From contig NZ_SADD01000011.1 of NCBI RefSeq assembly GCF_004005565.1, positions 62,001 to 126,000 on the forward strand: DNA of 64,000 nucleotides, in the 5' to 3' direction. Below, piece after piece: positions 61,313 to 64,000 of the stretch. Made by a program: the position numbers and the translations under genes. Each line of letters begins with the position of its first letter. The stretch's first letter is position 1. This DNA is from Lujinxingia sediminis (GTDB lineage Bacteria; Myxococcota_A; Bradymonadia; Bradymonadales; Bradymonadaceae). Below the pieces are notes generated by a model. That model saw nothing but the letters and a program-made list of their open reading frames with translations, did no database searches and was not told where the DNA came from.

Positions 61313-62149
61313 ATGAACCAAGTTACGATGCGAGATCTGCTGGAGGCTGGCGTTCACTTCGGTCACCAGACCAACCGTTGGAACCCCAAAATGCGCCCCT
61401 TCATCTTCGGTGAGCGCAACGGCATCCACATCATCGACCTGAGCCAGACGGTTCGCATGTTCGCTGACGCCTACGACTTCGTGGCCAAAGTGGCTGCCAA
61501 GGGTGAGACGATCATGTTCGTCGGCACCAAGAAGCAGGCGCAGGATGCCATCCGCGAGCAGGCCGAGCGCGCCGGTCAGTTCTACGTGATCAACCGCTGG
61601 CTCGGCGGCACGATGACCAACTTCCAGACGATCCGCAACAGCATCAACCGCCTCAAAGAGCTCGACAAGATGTCGCGCGACGGCTCCTACGCCAAATACA
61701 CCAAGAAAGAAGTCTTGATGTTTGAGCGTGAGAAAGAGCGCCTTGAGAACAACGTTGGCGGTATCCGTGACATGAACGGCGTGCCCGGCGCCCTCTTCAT
61801 CATCGATCCGAAGAAAGAAGAGAACGCCGTTAAGGAAGCCAAGAAGCTGGGTATCCCGGTTGTGGCCGTCTGCGATAGCAACTGCGACCCGCGCGAGATC
61901 GACTACCCGATCCCCGGCAACGATGACGCCATCCGCGCCATCCGCCTCTTCGCCAGCGCGATCGCGGAAGCATGCCTGGAAGGCTCCAAGTCCGCCAGCC
62001 AGCGTCGCGAGCAGAGCGCGCGTGAAGCGGCCAAAGAGTCGGCCGATTTCAACGCTCCGCAGAAAGGCAAGGCTGCCGAAGTTGAAGTTCAGCGCGTGAG
62101 CCGCCCCGAGAAGTCCGAAGGCGACAGCGGCGAAGCCAAAGCCGAGTAA
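61313..62149 (+). CDS. rpsB: 30S ribosomal protein S2
   Basis: 278 residues. S2 binds the back of the 30S head and is needed for S1 binding. Family sequence is clear: [20 protein letters not shown] at the N-terminus, [39 protein letters not shown] and [40 protein letters not shown]. An alanine/glutamate-rich tail (about 240-278) extends beyond the globular part. AGGAG precedes the ATG. rpsB-tsf-pyrH is the standard bacterial order. Confidence 0.98.
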   Translation: MNQVTMRDLLEAGVHFGHQTNRWNPKMRPFIFGERNGIHIIDLSQTVRMFADAYDFVAKVAAKGETIMFVGTKKQAQDAIREQAERAGQFYVINRWLGGTMTNFQTIRNSINRLKELDKMSRDGSYAKYTKKEVLMFEREKERLENNVGGIRDMNGVPGALFIIDPKKEENAVKEAKKLGIPVVAVCDSNCDPREIDYPIPGNDDAIRAIRLFASAIAEACLEGSKSASQRREQSAREAAKESADFNAPQKGKAAEVEVQRVSRPEKSEGDSGEAKAE

Positions 62150-62169
62150 GACCTCAGGTCACACGCATA

Positions 62170-62215
62170 ACGCGCACTGAAGTTCGGGATTGTTTGGGCT
62201 AAGTGCGCGTTTTTT
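62170..62215 (+). terminator. Terminator-like hairpin between rpsB and tsf
   Basis: ACGCGCACT and AGTGCGCGT form a perfect 9-bp stem around a loop of about 22 bases, followed by five T residues. It could partially terminate (attenuate) rpsB transcription; read-through or a separate promoter is needed for tsf. Confidence 0.75.
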
Positions 62216-62252
62216 ATACGAAGTTAGTACCTATACGAGCGAAGGAGCGAAG

Positions 62253-63161
62253 ATGTCGATTTCTGCCCAGGAAGTCAAAAAGCTGCGCGAGATGAGCGGC
62301 GCCGGCATGATGGACTGCAAAAAAGCCCTCCAGGAGACCAACGGTGACCTGGACGAAGCCCTGCTTTACCTGCAGAAGAAGGGCTCTGCGGCTGCCGCCA
62401 AGAAGGCCTCGCGCACCGCGGCCGAAGGCCGGGTTCAGATCTGGACCAACGACGACTCCACCGAAGCGGTGATGGTCGAAGTCAACTGCGAGACCGACTT
62501 TGTGTCGCGCAACGAGAACTTCCACGCGTTTGTTGAGCGCATCGCCACGACCATTGGTGAGTCCGGTGTGGAGTCGGTCGAAGCCCTTCAGGACGTCACC
62601 ATCGCCGGTGGCGAGAAGACCGTGGCTGACTACACCGGCGAGCAGATCGCCACGATTGGCGAGAACATCAAGGTTCGCCGTTTTGTGCGTTACAAGACCG
62701 ACGCTGGCGTGGTCGGTCCCTACACCCACGCTGGCGACCAGCTCGGCGTGCTCGTGCAGCTGGATGCGGCTGAAGGTGCCGACAAAGAGGCCGTCCTCGA
62801 TGTGGCACGCGACGTGGCCATGCATATCGCCGCGATGAAGCCGGGTTACCTCAACGACTCGGACATCCCGGCCGAAGACGAAGCGGCCCACAAAGAGATC
62901 CTGGCTGCCCGTGCTGCCGAGACTGGCAAGCCGGCCGAGATCGTCGAGCGCATGCTCAGCGGTCAGATCAAGAAGTGGCGTGCCGAGTCGGTGCTTGTCA
63001 GCCAGGCCTTCGTGAAGGACTCCGACACCACCGTGGGCGCGTTCGTGAAGAAGGCCGGTGCCTCGATCGCCGCGTTCGTGCGCTTTGAGGTGGGTGAGGG
63101 TATCACCAAAGAAGAGAAGAGTCTGAGCGAAGAAGTCGCCGAGCAGTTGCGCGGCTCCTGA
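62253..63161 (+). CDS. tsf: Elongation factor Ts
   Basis: 302 residues, usual length. EF-Ts exchanges GDP on EF-Tu. The UBA-like N-terminus (EVKKLREMSGAGMMDCKKAL) is typical, then VMVEVNCETDFVSRNENFHA with the TDFV EF-Tu-contact motif, and the dimerisation/C-terminal regions with LVSQAFVKDSDTTVGAFVKK. GGAG lies six bases before ATG 62253. Confidence 0.98.
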   Translation: MSISAQEVKKLREMSGAGMMDCKKALQETNGDLDEALLYLQKKGSAAAAKKASRTAAEGRVQIWTNDDSTEAVMVEVNCETDFVSRNENFHAFVERIATTIGESGVESVEALQDVTIAGGEKTVADYTGEQIATIGENIKVRRFVRYKTDAGVVGPYTHAGDQLGVLVQLDAAEGADKEAVLDVARDVAMHIAAMKPGYLNDSDIPAEDEAAHKEILAARAAETGKPAEIVERMLSGQIKKWRAESVLVSQAFVKDSDTTVGAFVKKAGASIAAFVRFEVGEGITKEEKSLSEEVAEQLRGS

Positions 63162-63168
63162 TGCGAAG

Positions 63169-63196
63169 AGGGCGCCCGCCGGGCGCCCTTTTTTTT
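63169..63196 (+). terminator. Rho-independent terminator after tsf
   Basis: AGGGCGCCC and GGGCGCCCT form a perfect 9-bp stem around GCC, followed by eight T residues. It separates tsf from pyrH. Confidence 0.93.
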
Positions 63197-63215
63197 GCCC
63201 GCAAAGCGCCCATAA

Positions 63216-63986
<771 letters not shown>

Positions 63987-64000
63987 ACTCAGACCGAGGA

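Overview
This is a GC-rich (about 63-65% by eye) chromosomal segment of a Gram-negative bacterium. It has many short lipoproteins, hybrid sensor kinases, a eukaryote-like Ser/Thr kinase with a PEGA tail, outer-membrane barrels, and housekeeping gene orders (rpsB-tsf-pyrH, def-fmt-rsmB-rpe, smpB-ssrA). This mix suggests a delta-proteobacterial or myxobacteria-like lineage, perhaps Bradymonadales. The assignment is an inference from gene content; no 16S rRNA and no tRNA gene was seen.

Layout. 1-5.05 kb: ffh (cut by the left edge, minus strand), a TPR-like lipoprotein, an acidic protein with a small beta-barrel-like C-terminus, then smpB and the tmRNA gene ssrA with promoter and terminator. 5.08-9.2 kb: a divergent LysR regulator / quinone-reductase pair around a dyad-rich operator region, a divergent GrpE-like protein and a PlsC-type acyltransferase. 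9.4-17.3 kb is an accessory region: a porin, a hexanucleotide microsatellite, a GST-like protein, a ZIP transporter, and two facing arrays of a GT-rich repeat with a 90-bp period. The right-hand array is interrupted by an IS701-type insertion sequence flanked by CTAA target duplications; a DUF985 cupin follows. 17.4-21 kb: a carotenoid-desaturase-like flavoenzyme, an SpsF-like nucleotidyltransferase, a hexapeptide acyltransferase and a lipoprotein. 21-27 kb: a single-domain response regulator, a soluble-sensing type MCP, two paralogous alpha/beta hydrolases (one lipoprotein, one cytoplasmic) and a large hybrid histidine kinase. 27.6-33.4 kb: an ABC exporter, the HrpB helicase and a MATE transporter.

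33.7-40.3 kb: small lipoproteins, an SRPBCC protein, a DUF427 protein, an FKBP prolyl isomerase lipoprotein, a second hybrid kinase whose ATPase domain is degenerate, and a CAT-like acetyltransferase. 40.3-44 kb: rpe, rsmB, fmt and def, a tight translation-linked operon on the minus strand. 44-46.4 kb: three tightly overlapping unknown genes, one fusing a receiver-like domain to a J-like domain without HPD. 46.6-50.5 kb: a Ser/Thr kinase translationally coupled to a TPR protein, and a LysM-MepA-like endopeptidase. 50.5-59 kb: a Ser-rich exported protein, a CDF zinc transporter, an Lnb-type (DUF4105) outer-membrane protein, a 746-residue AroB-AroA fusion and a cardiolipin synthase. 59.3-64 kb: two unknown proteins, then rpsB, tsf and pyrH with intervening terminators.

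The most notable items are the AroB-AroA fusion, which has the same domain order as the first two domains of fungal AROM and retains the catalytic motifs of both halves; the 90-bp-period inverted repeat arrays, whose spacing is restored exactly when the IS plus one target duplication are subtracted; the pseudokinase-like hybrid regulator; and the three-gene cluster with a degenerate J-like protein.
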